DNA of 64,000 nucleotides. Source: Erigeron canadensis. Lineage: Eukaryota > Streptophyta > Magnoliopsida > Asterales > Asteraceae. Position 1 is the stretch's first letter. The number at the start of each line of letters is the position of its first letter. The notes beneath the pieces are model-generated. The model ran no database searches. It was not told where the DNA came from and was given only the letters and a program-made list of their open reading frames with translations. The stretch spans positions 18,287,664-18,351,663 of the forward strand of contig NC_057768.1 in the NCBI RefSeq assembly GCF_010389155.1. Direction: 5' to 3'. The translations under genes and the position numbers were made by a program. Below, in pieces: positions 11,367 through 23,292 of the stretch.

Positions 11367-11645
11367 TGTTAAAAATATAATTTCTAGTAGTTGACTTGAA
11401 TGTTTATAATGTTTTGTACTTATTTGTAGTTCTCATAAGTATGGAAGGGGGGACTAGTGTAAATTGTATAGGAAGTATATAAAGCCCCCTCCATAGATTT
11501 GAATTGTAACTTTGATCACATTCCATGCTATCCAATCTTTCCACACTCTTACTTTTCTCTCTCGGCACATACACACACTAACACACACACAACCTCCATT
11601 AACACACAATAAAACACATAGTAAAGCTCAATTACATACATTACA
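11367..11645 (+). repeat. 3' LTR of Cop-3 (about 279 bp)
   Basis: It starts TGTTAAAAATAT after the polypurine tract, has a TATATAAAG box near 11478, and continues with the usual CT- and CA-rich leader. The end is uncertain: ACATTACA at 11645 is preferred, but CA at 11640 or 11636 is possible. No second copy is in the window. Confidence 0.65.
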
Positions 11646-12266
11646 TAATATACATGGGACCAATATGATCTTTGGAGGGGATTAAAGTTAAAAAGGGAAT
11701 TCTTAATTTTAATATTTTGGTAGGGACATTGGTGTTCAAGATATAGAGGGTGTCTCAATATCTTGAACTTACTTGGGAGGCGTGGTTAGCCTTTTCGTAT
11801 GTGTTTGTGTAACGGGTGGCGTGGTTAGCCAATTTCGGGAGATCGATGGTGACATCGATAATCGATAGAATTAATTTCGACAACCTTGGAATTTAACCCT
11901 TCAGCTGTGAAATTAATAAACGTGCGACACGGGTGAAACTTATGAAAGGGTGAAGACCCTCAACCAAAAGTTGGTGTGAAAGCCAAAAGGTGAAGACATT
12001 GTTCCACGTTGCTATGTATGATAATGAATATCCTTTGAGATCCTACAAAGTAAAATCCTTAGACACTGACGTTAGCCATTTGGCTAACGCCACTCCGATG
12101 CTTAAGTCAGTATCATCATTTTGAAAGATAAAATAAATAAATAAATAAATGAATGTGAGTTGATCAAAAGGGATTGAAGAATCATACCTGATTTTGTCAA
12201 TAAGACAAAATTAATTAGACATGATATAATTTGAGATGGATAGCGTTCCAATCTCTTGGAACTAAC
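11646..12266 (-). mobile_element. Gyp-1 3' non-coding region or partial 3' LTR
   Basis: Non-coding sequence between the Cop-3 LTR and the end of the Gyp-1 integrase ORF. It contains, on the minus strand, ACTGACTTAAGCATCGGAGT followed by a small hairpin (GTTAGCC/GGCTAAC, plus strand 12073-12091); this kind of sequence is common near plant gypsy LTRs. A (TAAA)n microsatellite lies at about 12128-12150. It does not match the 5' LTR start at 17818, so the true 3' LTR is probably cut off by the Cop-3 insertion. Confidence 0.5.
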
Positions 12267-13670
12267 TTACCTTCTAGATCTTGTAACCAATAGGATTTCT
12301 GCCTCGATCAAATAGGGACCTTCCCATTTCGGGTTCAAATTCCATTCAGGATTGATCAAAGCTTTCTTCAATACTAAATCTTCAACTTGAAATCGTCTCA
12401 GTCTTAAGTTCTTATTATAAGACTTGGCGATTCGTTGTTGATAAGCTGCTATCCTTATTCTGGTTCTTTCCCGTAATTCATCTAGAGATTCTAAGTTTTC
12501 TAATAATAATTCTTTGTTTTTCTCATAAGTCAATAAACTTATCCTTGCGGTTGGTAAATCCATTTCAGTAGGTAATACTGCCTCAGCTCCAAAGACAAGT
12601 GAAAATGAAGTTTGTCCAGTAGCATTTTTAGAGGTTGTACGATCAGCCCACAAGACAAATGGTAATTCTTCAGCCCATTTTCCTTTGGCTTGTCCCAGTT
12701 TTTTCTTCAAATTATTCATGATAATCTTGTTACTTGATTTCTCTTGACCATTGGCTTGAGGATGAACAGGAGTAGAGGTAATCATTTTGATTCCCCATCT
12801 TTCACAAAAAGTTGTAGTTTTCTTTCCAATAAATTGTGAACCATTATCACAAATTATTTCTGCTAGAACCTCAAATATGGTCAATATATTTCTCTTGATG
12901 AAGGATATAACATGAGATTCCTGGATCTTGGAGTATGCTTCAGCCTCAATCCATTTTGAAAAATAATCTGTCATTGCTAGAAAGTATTTCTTTCCTGCAG
13001 AAGATTCTGTCATGGGTCCCACGATATCCATCCCCCATTCCATGAATGGCCATGGTGACAAAACTGGATACATGGGTTCAACTAGTTGATGATGAATGTT
13101 TCTATGCCTTTGACAAGCATTGCACTTTTTAGCATAATCTTCAACGTCCTGTTTCATGGTTGGCCAATAATAACCAGTCCTCAAGATCTTTGAATGTAAA
13201 GATCTTCTAGTTGTGTGATTCCCACATTCTCCTTCATGAATATCTTTGAGAACCTCTTTGATCTTAGGATTCTCTAAACATCTAAGGTATGGTCCTGCAA
13301 GAGACTTTCTATACAAAATACCATTTATCATAGAATAATGAGTCGTTTTCATTCGGAAGGCCTTTGGGTTTTCATCTTTAGGGATTGTCCCATTGTTTAT
13401 ATATTCTTTAATTGGTGTTATCCATGAATTTTGATTATTCTCAGAACTTTCAGTTTCGGTATCTTGAATAGCCAAAGTTTTATGAGTCTCTTTATCTATA
13501 GCAGGATATAGAACATGAACTATAGGAATAGTAGTTTCAGATGACATCTTAAATGTTGATCCTAGATTTGCTAAGGCATCAACTTCAACATTTTCTTCTT
13601 TAGGTGCTTGTTCTATGTGGAATAAATCAAAATTCTCTGCTAGTTTTTTAACTATGTCTAAATACTTCAT
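12267..13670 (-). pseudogene. Gyp-1 pol: end of second RNase H and integrase
   Basis: An open frame of 467 codons. Residues 1-40 are the tail of an RNase H domain (FHIEQAPKEENVEVDALANLG). The integrase follows: an HHCC zinc motif (H145, H152, C183, C186), then the catalytic core with D215 in MDIVGPM, D275 in CDNGSQF and E310 in ANGQEKS, the expected D,D-35-E spacing. A C-terminal GPY-like motif (WEGPYLIE) is present but the final residues are out of frame. Integrase would insert the cDNA into the genome. It follows the RNase H piece at 13740 in another frame, so the polyprotein is broken although this part looks well kept. Confidence 0.85.
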
Positions 13671-13739
13671 TAATGTTTCACCTTTTGCAGCGTATGATCC
13701 ATTAAAATGACAATTTATTGTCTGGGGTATGATATCCTC

Positions 13740-13973
13740 TTATGGCGATTTTAGTAGGATACCTAATCCTATTCCTTTAACATTAGCAGCTCCATCAGTA
13801 TATAAGATCCATTTTTCAGTAGCTTCTTCTAGCATTTTAACTTCTAGATCTACTTCTGGTTGTACGTTAGTACTAAAATCAGCCACAAAATCAGCTACAG
13901 CCTGAGATTTTATAGCATTCCTAGGTTCATATACTAGGTTAAAAGCACTTAATTTCACAGACCATTTAGCCAT
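13740..13973 (-). pseudogene. Gyp-1 pol: second RNase H domain (start)
   Basis: Contains WILYTDGAANVKGIGLGI, the first catalytic strand (D in YTDGA) of an RVT_3-type RNase H. A second RNase H after the usual RT/RNase H marks the Tat lineage of plant Ty3/gypsy elements (Ogre/Retand/Tat). The piece starts with the MAKWSVKLSAFNLVYEPR segment that links the two domains. It is separated from the integrase frame by a frameshift between 13670 and 13740. Confidence 0.8.
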
Positions 13974-14057
13974 TCTTCCTGATACTTCAGGTTTCCTAAA
14001 TACGCATTTTATTGGGTAATTAGTCCTAACATGTATCGCATGTGTTTCAAAATAATG

Positions 14058-14324
14058 TCAAAGTTTAGTAGATGCCATGACTAATGCAAGTATAAGTTTT
14101 TCGAGATGAGAATACCTGGTTTCAGCATCAATTAAACTCTTACTTACATAGTAGACGGGATTCTGTTGACCTTCAGATTCCTTTAAAAGGACTGCGCTTA
14201 CCGCGTTCGATGATACAGCCATGTATAGATATAAAGGTTCACATCTTCCGGTTTCACCAGTAGTGGAGGAGTTGATAAATACTTCTTTAATTCCTGAAAA
14301 GCTTCTTATTGCTTTTCTCCCCAT
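14058..14324 (-). pseudogene. Gyp-1 pol: first RNase H-like domain
   Basis: Contains LYLYMAVSSNAVSAVLLKES and PVYYVSKSLIDAETRYSHLEK, typical of the RNase H domain that follows gypsy reverse transcriptase. The usual active-site aspartate at the start of this motif is not seen, which is common for the degenerate first RNase H in dual-RNase H elements. It overlaps the RT frame by a few codons in a different frame. Confidence 0.78.
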
Positions 14325-15322
14325 TCGAATTTCTTATTCTTCTTTAAGATATCATAGAACTCCTTGCATCTATCTGAGGATCTTGAGATGAATCTATTGA
14401 GTGCTGTTAGTCTGCCGGTTAACCTCTGAATATCTTTAGCATTTGACGGAGATTTCAAATTCAATATTGCTTTAATTTGTTCTGGGCTAGCTTCAATTCC
14501 TCTTTTGGTGACCATATATCCTAGGAATTTTTGAGCCCCAACTCCAAAATTACATTTGGCAGGATTCAACTTCATGTTGTATTTGTCCAGGATATTGAAG
14601 GCCACTTCAAGATCTCTCAAATGATCTTCAGCTTTTTTAGATTTCACCACTATGTCATCTATATAGACCTCCATGGTATCCCCCAGTTGGTCTTTGAACA
14701 TCATGTTGACTAGCCTTTGATATGTAGCACCTGCATTTTTAAGACCAAAAGGCATGGCAATATAACAATAAATACCTGTTGGTGTCATGAAGGCTGTGGC
14801 TTCTTGATCTTCAGGTTCCATTTGAATCTGCTGAAATCCTGAAGAGGCATCCATGAATGTCAGCATCTCGTGTCCCGAAGTCGTATCTACCATTGCATCG
14901 ATATGTGGAAGTGGAAATGGATCTTTTGGACAAGCTTTGTTAAGATCTGTGAAATCTACACAAACTCTCCATTTTCCATTTTTCTTTTGCACAACCACCA
15001 TGTTTGCCAACCATTCAAGAAATTTAACTTCTCTAATCATGTTCGCCTTTAGTAATCTCTCGACATCTTCCTGAATAATAGCGTTTCTTTCAGGAGCGAA
15101 TTTCCTTCTTTTTTGTTGAATAGGCTTGAAGCTTTTATCGATTCCCAATTTGTGTGTAATAACATCTTTTGATATTCCAGTCATATCTTCTTGTTTCCAA
15201 GCGAAAGTCTTCATTCTTGTTTTGAGGAAATAAACGAATTTGGTTTCCATATCTTTCGATATCTTCTTTCCTATTAAGAATTTAATATTATGATCTTCAG
15301 GAACCAAGATAATTTCCTTCAC
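14306..15322 (-). pseudogene. Gyp-1 pol: reverse transcriptase
   Basis: 338 codons. RT motifs in order: WRVCVDFTDLNKACPKDPFPLP (about 118-138), TFMDASSGFQQI with D158, AMPFGLKNAGATYQRL (189-204), and the active site YIDD at 220-223 followed by IVVKSK. The thumb region (FLGYMVTKRGIEA) is complete. The downstream RNase H is in another frame, so the polyprotein is not intact. The motifs agree with Ty3/gypsy, not copia. Confidence 0.9.
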
Positions 15323-15370
15323 ATCCTGTTCTTCTGGTTCAACTACATCGAAGATCCTTTTCTGTAATTG

Positions 15371-15960
15371 CTATTGCGAAGTTGGTTTTGCAGCTAACTT
15401 CATGCTGGATGTGTAACATTCTCTAGCTTCTTGCTGATCTCCCTTAATAGTAACTACTCCCCAAGGTGTTGGAATTTTAACACATTGGTGATATGTTGAA
15501 GGTACTGCCTTCATTTCGTGGATCCAGGTCTTCCCAAGATTATATTGCATCCGGGAAGTGAATCCACAACACAAAATTTATGCATTGAATTTATCCCTCC
15601 AACATATACTGGCAATTTGATTTCGCCAACAGTATATTTAGTTTCGCCACTAAATCCGATCAAAGGAGAAGCTTTCCCATTAATATCTTCTTCTGAGATG
15701 TCCATTCTCCCCAATGTTTCTAGCTTGATGATATTCACCGAGCTTCCATTGTCTATTAAGATCCTGGGAACATAATGGTTAGCAATAAAAAGAGTAATTA
15801 CCAGACCATCATGATGAGGTTCCATGATATCATTAAAATCTTCTTCAAAGGAGATGATGTCTGAGTCTGAAATCGATGCTTTCTTCACACTTCTTTCTCC
15901 TTTATCTGCTTTACTCTGCTTTGCAAATCTTTTCGCTGCTGAATATGTTGTCCCGCACAC
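15371..15960 (-). pseudogene. Gyp-1 aspartic protease
   Basis: Two overlapping frames (15960-15511, then 15574-15371). The active-site loop reads ILIDNGSSVNII, where DSGSS is usual, so the first S is replaced by N. The C-terminal NIILGRP hairpin of retropepsins is at the frame change. The second piece ([18 protein letters not shown]) continues into the protease-RT linker. A retropepsin would cut the Gag-Pol precursor. Confidence 0.78.
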
Positions 15961-16094
15961 TTCTGATCCCCAGAAATGGTATTAATTACTTTTGCATTGT
16001 CTGGTGGAGAATCTGCTTTTTGTGTTGATTTTGGTTTGGAAAAATCCAAGCCTTCAACATCCTTGGCTTTCTTCCTTCCGAGTAATTCTGTTAA

Positions 16095-17722
16095 CTATCC
16101 CTTAGCTAATAAGGTGGATATTTCTCTTCTCAGCATTTTGCAATCTTTAGTGATGTGACCAAAATCTTCATGATTAGTACACCACTGGCTAGGATCTTTT
16201 TTCTTAAAATATCCATCGTTTCTCTTTTGAGGCCATCTTACCTTGTCTCCAAGATCTCTAGGCACCATTATAATGTCGGGTGTCCCTACAGAAAAACAAT
16301 ATGATGCTAGAGTAGGATATTCGACCCCGTCATCTTCTTCGACAACATTGACTTGATTATCCACATGCCTTGTGTTAGGACCGGGGTCTCTGCTTTTCGA
16401 TTTGGACGATCATATGATAAGGTAGTAAGCTCATTTTCTTCGAGCCTTATGAAGAATCTTGCTGCTCTTGCTTTTGCCACATCTAAATTCCTGCATGGCG
16501 TCATTATAAGATCTTCCTGGAACTTAGATCCTTTATGGAGACCTCTCTGCAAAGCTTGAATAGCAGTCAACATATCCAATTTAGGAATATTAAGCGATTC
16601 TTTCATAAATCTAGTCATAAAATCTCTAAGTGATTCGTGTGGTTTCTGAATTATTTTATAAAGATCATCGGTTAATTTTTCAAAAGTCCTACTGCATGAA
16701 AATTGACTACAAAATAGATTTGTCAAATCAGCAAAAGAATTAATAGATAAAGGAGGCAAACTCTGCAGCCATTTTAAGGCTGATCCTGATAGTGTCGATC
16801 CAAAGCTTTTGCATAAGCAAGCTTCTTTTAAATTGGATGGAATTGGCACCGTTTCCATTTTTTCTAAATAGAGTGCAATATGCTCTTGTGGATCAGTAGT
16901 TCCATCATATGGTTTCATATTTGGAACTTGAAATTTCTTCGGAATTTCTACGTTTGCGATCCTGTCACCATATCTATTAATAAGATAAGATGCAGGGTTG
17001 ACTTCAGGAATTGGATTGCAAAATCCAGGAACACTTAAGATCATGTCTTTAATATTCTTGAATTCCCTTGCAATGTAATCATTCGTTCCTTGTCCCTGCG
17101 AAGGGTTAGTAAAAGAAAATGATCCAGCAAAATTATTGGAATTATGCAAACCTGCACCCATGGTGGCTGATGGTCTAGCAGCATGAGTATTTTGTGGGAT
17201 ATTACTCCCAAAATTACGAGTTGCAGTCTGTAGAGACGTATTAATAGGAGCGGATTCAGGAGCAGTTGGTGTCGTTGAAAATAAATTTCTAGGAGTCACC
17301 GGTGGTCTATTTTCAAATATCCTTGATTCAAGGATTCTGAATTGTGCGTGATTGTACTCTTGATTAGTTTTAATTGTCTTATCAAGATTCTGCAAAATAG
17401 TAAACAAGTCAGGAAGTTCTTCAGAATCAACATTCCTAGACTCGGTATTATAGGGATCTAGATTTCCGCGATCATCGTAAAAACTTCTTTTTTGAGTCTG
17501 GCCAGATCTCGTATTTTCCTGGGATGAATTCCCTGCTGGAGTTTCTTTTGGTATTTCCAAGATCTGGAACGAATCCATCGGCTCCTTCCCTTTATCTTGA
17601 CTCGAGGTTCGAGTTGCGTTGTTTCTATTTCTTCGATATAAAGCACGTCCTAGAGGAGGAGGAGGCATAGGAGAAGAAACAACATGAACAATTTGCGAAG
17701 AATTAGTTGGTTGAGTCGACAT
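16095..17722 (-). pseudogene. Gyp-1 gag
   Basis: The ATG at 17722 opens a 471-codon frame. The N-terminal half is low-complexity and polar. A Retrotrans_gag-type capsid domain lies at roughly residues 260-380 (FQVPNMKPYDGTTDPQEHIA, ALKWLQSLPPLSINSFADLT). The frame fails near 16310 and the rest continues in the overlapping frame 16364-16095, which ends with WCTNHEDFGHITKDCKMLRR, a zinc-knuckle-like C..H..H..C segment of Tat-type gag. Gag would form the virus-like particle. The leader with PBS lies just upstream at 17797. Confidence 0.82.
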
Positions 17723-17796
17723 TTTCGGTTTTTAGTTTTGAAAAATTCTGCTTTATGAAAATCAAAAAGATTTTTATCAGATCGAATGCACCTTTC

Positions 17797-17814
17797 GCCC
17801 CACGGTGGGCGCCA
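17797..17814 (-). other. Gyp-1 primer binding site
   Basis: On the minus strand the sequence is TGGCGCCCACCGTGGGGC, three bases after the LTR end. TGGCGCC-type sites are used by plant Tat/Athila gypsy elements. I do not name the tRNA, because only the first seven bases fit the site I know best. Confidence 0.7.
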
Positions 17815-17817
17815 ATT

Positions 17818-18192
17818 TGTTTTGGTCAAAAATTACCCAAGATAATCACCGTTGAAAACTTAGATCAATTATGTAACCAAAAAACTTTCGTTCGTGAGGT
17901 TAAGGGCTTGTAAAATATGTTTGGATTCAAAGATGCGTATAAAATAAGTATGATAAATTAAGATTATGTTAACTTAAGCAAAAGATGGTTGTCAAAAGAA
18001 TTCGCAAACTATGTTATAATGGTATACGAAATAAATGATGATAAACAAAACATAATAAAGAATGATAATCGTAAATTAATGCAGTAAATAAGAGATTAAG
18101 GAACGAAGAACACCGAGATTTGTTATCGAGGAAAAGCCTTTAATCCTTTTAGGATTGCCGGCATAAAAAGCCCGGGAGGAAGCAATCGTCCC
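17818..18192 (-). repeat. Gyp-1 5' LTR, PBS-proximal part
   Basis: The plus-strand start TGTTTTGGTCAAAAATTACC follows the PBS, so on the minus strand this is the LTR end (CA). It is cut at 18192 by solo LTR sL4 and resumes at 21017. Confidence 0.72.
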
Positions 18193-21016
18193 TGTGACAT
18201 CCGTCAAATTTTCACTTTATTTAATTTAACCTAATTATATGCAATTAGGGTTCGATTATATTAATTAGGGCATTTTAGGCTAAGATAGGGCATGATTAGG
18301 TGTATGAGTATGTGCTAAGCTTTCTTATTGATTATGTGATTAATCAAACTACTAAATGAACTTTCTTGACGTGTTTAAAAATCTTGATGATGGGCGATTA
18401 GTAAATAAAAAGTTCAAAATTACCAAAAATTCATAAAACGTTTACTTTTAGTATAAGCTTTTCTCGTATGGACTTGAGACTTCGGGAAACTTAATTTCGA
18501 GTATTTCTCCACTTAATTATGATTTTTAATTTATAATTTATCACTCTCGAAAAATTCAGAAAATATAAATAATTATAGTAAATAATATTAGATGTTATAA
18601 AGATAGAAAACTAACTAGTTTTTATCAAGACTTTATACCATCATTTGCACTATCATTTCTAACAAAATAAATATCATAATACTTTATAAAAATAGCTTGT
18701 AAATATGTATTATATATATAAAAGTCATACAATTTATATAAATCAAAGTCTTTCATAAAAGTTACCATGGCTAGTAACTAGCCACATCTCCTTTTACTAT
18801 TACAAACTTAACCTCCAAGTTTTACCACATCACCTCCTTCCTTCACCACTACCACATTCTTACACATCACCAACCTTGGTGATCAAGTTTGATCTTCCCT
18901 TTTTTCTCCCCCAAAACCCACAGCCATCACCACCACATCAACCATTTCAATTTCAAAACTTTTACTATAAATAGCAACCTAAAGCCTTCATTCTAAATCA
19001 CACCTCCCATAATTCTTTCTCCCTCATTTTAGTATTCCACAACTCTATAATCATCCCTCCCCCTTGGACTAATAATAAGTCTCTTGAATTCATAGTAGTT
19101 CTTAGGAAAGTAAGGGTAGTTTGCAAAGGAATCGACTAGTAAGGTTGTTATCGGGAATTCGCTTATGATCTTCATATTTTGGGTTGTTATAATGGTGAAT
19201 TGAAAATCGGGTTATTAAGGTTACTATCAAGTTTGCATATCCAAGTTCTTGCCATCTTCATCGATAATCATTAGTGTTCTTCGTTACGTCCTTATTTTGA
19301 TCTTAAATTGTATAAAGCCTTCTATCATTGTAAATTTCCATAAACCTTGTTCAAGACACTCTTTAAATATTTACATGATTATATAACTATACATGTTAGT
19401 ATTAAAATGCTTGTCAACTTATTTTATACGCAAATTGTATTTAAATAGGTTAAATATCTCTTTTATACGCATATTGAATTGTTGGAAATTTTATAGAAAT
19501 GCATGGCCTTTATACTTTTAAATAAATTCTTTTATACTTCCAATCAAGTATAATCAAAATGAATATTCATATAATCGCTATTCACCATCTGTGAATTATT
19601 TTCGTTTTCTCGAATTGTCGGATTTATGTATATAAATATTTAAACGGAGCGGATTGTAGTTCGCAAACGGTTTGCTATTCGCATTCTAAACGCAACTTAG
19701 TTCACCGTCGTGATACTACACGACCCACGTCAACCCTAACACAACTTGAAATATAATCTTGGTTTTTCTTGCCATTTAAGGTATCTCTTCATCCTATAAT
19801 TAATATATTTTTGTATTAATTATAGTCCTACTATTTAAAGTATCTCTTCGTTATATGTATATAAATATATACACACACATATTCATTTTTGAATACGTTT
19901 CATATCAATTCAAAGAAACACTTTCAAGTGTCTTCTTATTCTCATTCATATCTTATCTAATTCATAGCTTATAAATTGTATTTTTAACAAAAGCTTATGA
20001 AAGATTTTTATAAAAATAAAATGAGAAATCATTTATAAATATTTCAAAAATAAAAATTTTTAAAAGAACCCAAAGTTTCTACGTTGACAAGCGTATTGAT
20101 AAATAACAATCTTAAGTTTAAACCTAGACTATAAATCAAATCGTATTTTCTATTAGGATAATTTGCTCGTCGCCATCATCGCCATCTACAACCTTTTTAC
20201 ATTACTAATCAATCACCGATCTTAGGTGAGTTTCATGGATCTCTTTTTACTATTTTTGGGCTGAGAATACACAACTGTTTTTATGGACACAATTGTTTAA
20301 AAAGTTCTATGCTTATATTGTTACTATGCTCTTGATTGAAATCCCCTATTGAACTTGAACCGAGAAATTTGCAGCGTGAATATTATAAATAGTACTATTT
20401 GGGTTGACACCCCTATCCGTATTAGTCGCGCTAACTGGTCAAACGGATATATAATATTTGAATGATATCGTGATTGCATTGAGCATTGGCATCACAAGAG
20501 GGGTATGGCACAACATATATTATTGTTAAGGTATTCGGTTTCAAGGTATAAGCATAGTGTGACATGGATTTGCTGAATCCATACTATACATAGATTTGCT
20601 GAATCTATATTTTTATGATATATGTATGCATGCATTATCATATGAAAAATTCTGTGTTCCATGGTATGATATAATTCTCTATGAACTCACCAACTTTATG
20701 TTGACGTAATTTAAACGTGTATTCTCAGGTACTTGAGCTATTTGATGCATATGCGTGATGCTTGCTTTTGGAGTCATAACATATATTAGGAGAAAACATT
20801 TTGAGATGTCTTTAGCTAGTTAATATTCTCATGTTTATAAAGAATCTCATTTGTGCTTGATGTGTACTCATCTTTTGTAAGAAACAATAGTTATTATATA
20901 TGAAATTTTCTAAAAACGTCTCATTATAGAGGTCGTTTATTATAAATTGTGTTGTGATTTCCTTATTTGTTCGCACCTTCCATTTCCGCAAAATAAAATA
21001 TTTTGGGGGTGTGACA
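18193..21016 (+). repeat. Solo LTR sL4 (2.8 kb)
   Basis: It begins TGTGACATCC and ends GGGGGTGTGACA. Flanks are GTCCC (18188-18192) and GTCTC (21017-21021), a 5-bp duplication with one change. A TATAAATA box lies near 18967, followed by a CT-rich region. GAACTCACCAACTTTATG near 20695 is the motif shared with sL1 and sL3, at the same distance from the end, so it belongs to the same broad gypsy LTR group. No coding region is present; the 2.8 kb is AT-rich. Confidence 0.75.
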
Positions 21017-21633
21017 GTCTCTGCCTTGTTCTCTTATTAATGTTTGGAGAGGTAGAGATGAATGCTTGTTCGTTCCCCCTTTCGTTCCAAAGGCGCTACT
21101 TCAATTCAAGCGCAAGCCCCCTTATGTTTAAATCGATTACAATAATAGAGCAGCTTGATCGATCGTTCTAAGTGAGTAATTCGTAAAGTAATGTGTGTTG
21201 TGTGTTACAAGTGTGAGCAGATGTAAGTGAGTTTATCCTGGGAGAATAATAGATGTCCTATGATCGATCAGACCCTCATTTATATAGAGCTATTAAGTAA
21301 CTAATTATCCGAGATTGTAGGGATTTCCTGGTCTTCTTCAAGTGAACGTTGGAGCATATCTTGACTGATATTGTAGCCGTTTGAAGATATTCTCCTCGTG
21401 TAGAAATCAGCTTGAAGTCCGATTATACTGGTAGACTCAGTCTTCTTTTGCGTGTTGATCAAATAGAGCATGTGTTGAATCTCTTCGTACCGTTAGAGAT
21501 ATTTTCCTTGTGTTTTGATATCGAATATTCAGGAACCTGCATATTATTCTCATGGAAACAATACTTGAAATATATCATTAGTAAGCTATCGAGATATGTT
21601 AAGATCCTAATAGTTCATGATCTTGGAGCTTCA
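21017..21633 (-). repeat. Gyp-1 5' LTR, distal part with minus-strand promoter
   Basis: Continuation of the Gyp-1 LTR after sL4. On the minus strand a TATA-type box, GCTCTATATAAATGAGGG (plus 21273-21290), would drive Gyp-1. The LTR outer end is put at 21633 (plus-strand CA before the Cop-4 ORF); 21616 is an alternative. Confidence 0.6.
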
Positions 21634-21810
21634 AGATAATGAAAGCTGAAATTTCACCCATAACAATTACTTTGAAGTACAAGTCTGCCAAGTTTTCCAA
21701 AGAAATTCCTATGAAGAAGTTTGGGAAGGATTTGTTGGATAATATGGAGGGTTGGTACTTTGATAGTAAAACATATGAAGCTGTAATGTATGACCATAGT
21801 TACCATAAGA

Positions 21811-22065
21811 TGTTAGAACTAAAAATGGTGTTAAAATGTAAATGTTTTAGAGGTGGAAGGGGCATTAGTGAAACTTAGATTTATGATATAAATAGCCCCC
21901 TTCCACACATTATTTGTAAGCCTTTCCCCCATTTCCATAATTAATCCCAATCATTCCACTCTAATTTCTCTCTCATCTCCATCTTCAACCTCCATACACA
22001 CACAAACACCTTTTCACACACTAACTCCATTATTGCACAAATCAAGCTCAAATTTCTATTTGACA
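21811..22065 (+). repeat. NA-1 5' LTR
   Basis: 255 bp, TGTTAGAACT to TTTGACA. TATAAATA at 21887-21894. Identical to the copy at 25210-25464 except the fourth base from the end. Confidence 0.95.
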
Positions 22066-22067
22066 TT

Positions 22068-22079
22068 TGGTATCAGAGC
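22068..22079 (+). other. NA-1 primer binding site (initiator Met tRNA)
   Basis: TGGTATCAGAGC, two bases after the LTR end, matches the 3' end of plant initiator methionine tRNA as used by copia elements. Confidence 0.92.
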
Positions 22080-22472
22080 GAAACATCACTTTGATATCGA
22101 TCCATAACTGTTTTTGATCTCAATTTCATCAAAAATCAAATTCAAAAACTATTTTTCATACCGTCCCTTGTTTCATCATTTTTCATCGTTTTAAATCACA
22201 TAAAATCATCAATTTTTGTTCAAATTTAGATTCCTTATAGCTTAAAACATAATTTTTAGATTTTGGCGCTCAAATTTCGGATTTAGATTATGTTGTATTT
22301 TTAGCTGAATTTTGTTTAAGGATTTGTTGCGGACGTGACAATAAACGTTTTGCAAGTAATTTCACGTTCTAACTCCAAGTAATTTGACAGATATTGAAGT
22401 TTTAAAAGTCATTTATGGAGTTTTTGAAAACTGATGTGTTGAAAAAGATGATCTCAGGACGATTCTCACTAG

Positions 22473-23210
22473 GACGATCTTCTGCGGATCGTCTCAGTGC
22501 TTCAATTTTCATTCGTTCATACTTTGTGTGTCGTAGCTTGTAGAACGATCTTCACAAGATCGTTCTAGCAAGTGGTTGTGGTGTGAAGTATTGATTGTGG
22601 CTAACTAATCCGAAAGGATCGGTTTTGGTCAATTCAAAGTGGTTTACTTTGAAAATTAAGGCAGAAAACTATGACTCTCTTGCCAAGATCGTCTTAGTTA
22701 CCTGAATCTAGGACGATCTTGCTCAAGATCGTCTCAGTGTCTGTTAAAAGTTGGTGTGTTTTGGTTGTTTAATTGAAGTTGTTGTGATTGGGAATCACAC
22801 ACTTCCTGGGTAACTGATCATTCGTGATTGGTTTTGCTCAAATTCATTCCTTCCAAAGTCATACTGAAACTCTGTCAAATTTTTCAAAAATTATTTAGAA
22901 AATTTCTTAGTAACCCAAGACGATCTTCATCTCAAGACTGTCTCATTTTCCTTCAAAATTTCTAAAACGATCTTAAACAAGATCGTTTCATTTCCAAGTC
23001 TTTCATTTCTCAATTTTTAATTTTCAATTCCTTTAATTCAATTTCAATTCTCATTTTCAAAAATCCAAAAACATATCTCAATTTCAATTTCATTTCATAC
23101 TTAGACTAATTCCACTGAATTTCTTCCAAGACGATCTTGCTTTTATTCTCAAATCTAAAACAATCTTCCAAAAATGATCTTCACCTAGAACGATCTTCAT
23201 CAAGATCGTT
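22473..23210 (+). repeat. Hairpin array in the NA-1 leader
   Basis: At least five short inverted repeats share the core ACGATCTT/AAGATCGT. 22473-22493: GACGATC with GATCGTC. 22541-22567: 12-bp perfect stem TAGAACGATCTT, loop CAC. 22712-22733: 10-bp stem GACGATCTTG, loop CT. 22965-22988: 10-bp stem AAACGATCTT, loop AAAC. 23189-23210: 9-bp stem AACGATCTT, loop CATC. A decayed one lies at 22917-22942. All lie between PBS and ATG, so they are in the RNA leader. Confidence 0.9.
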
Positions 23211-23292
23211 TTACTTCCTGATTTTTTTTCAACTTTCATTTCAGTTTCAAACACAATACTTTTTCATTTCATACCTTCCTTTGAACAACAAA

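Noticed and set aside
12267..17722. Endogenous pararetrovirus (caulimovirus-type) origin for the gypsy-like pol
   Set aside because: An integrase with HHCC and D,D-35-E, two RNase H domains and LTR/PBS structure are present; no movement protein is seen.
22068..22079. tRNA gene-like sequence at the primer binding sites (also 35109, 37995, 39108, 49970)
   Set aside because: Only 12-13 bases complementary to the tRNA 3' end follow LTR ends; there is no tRNA body.
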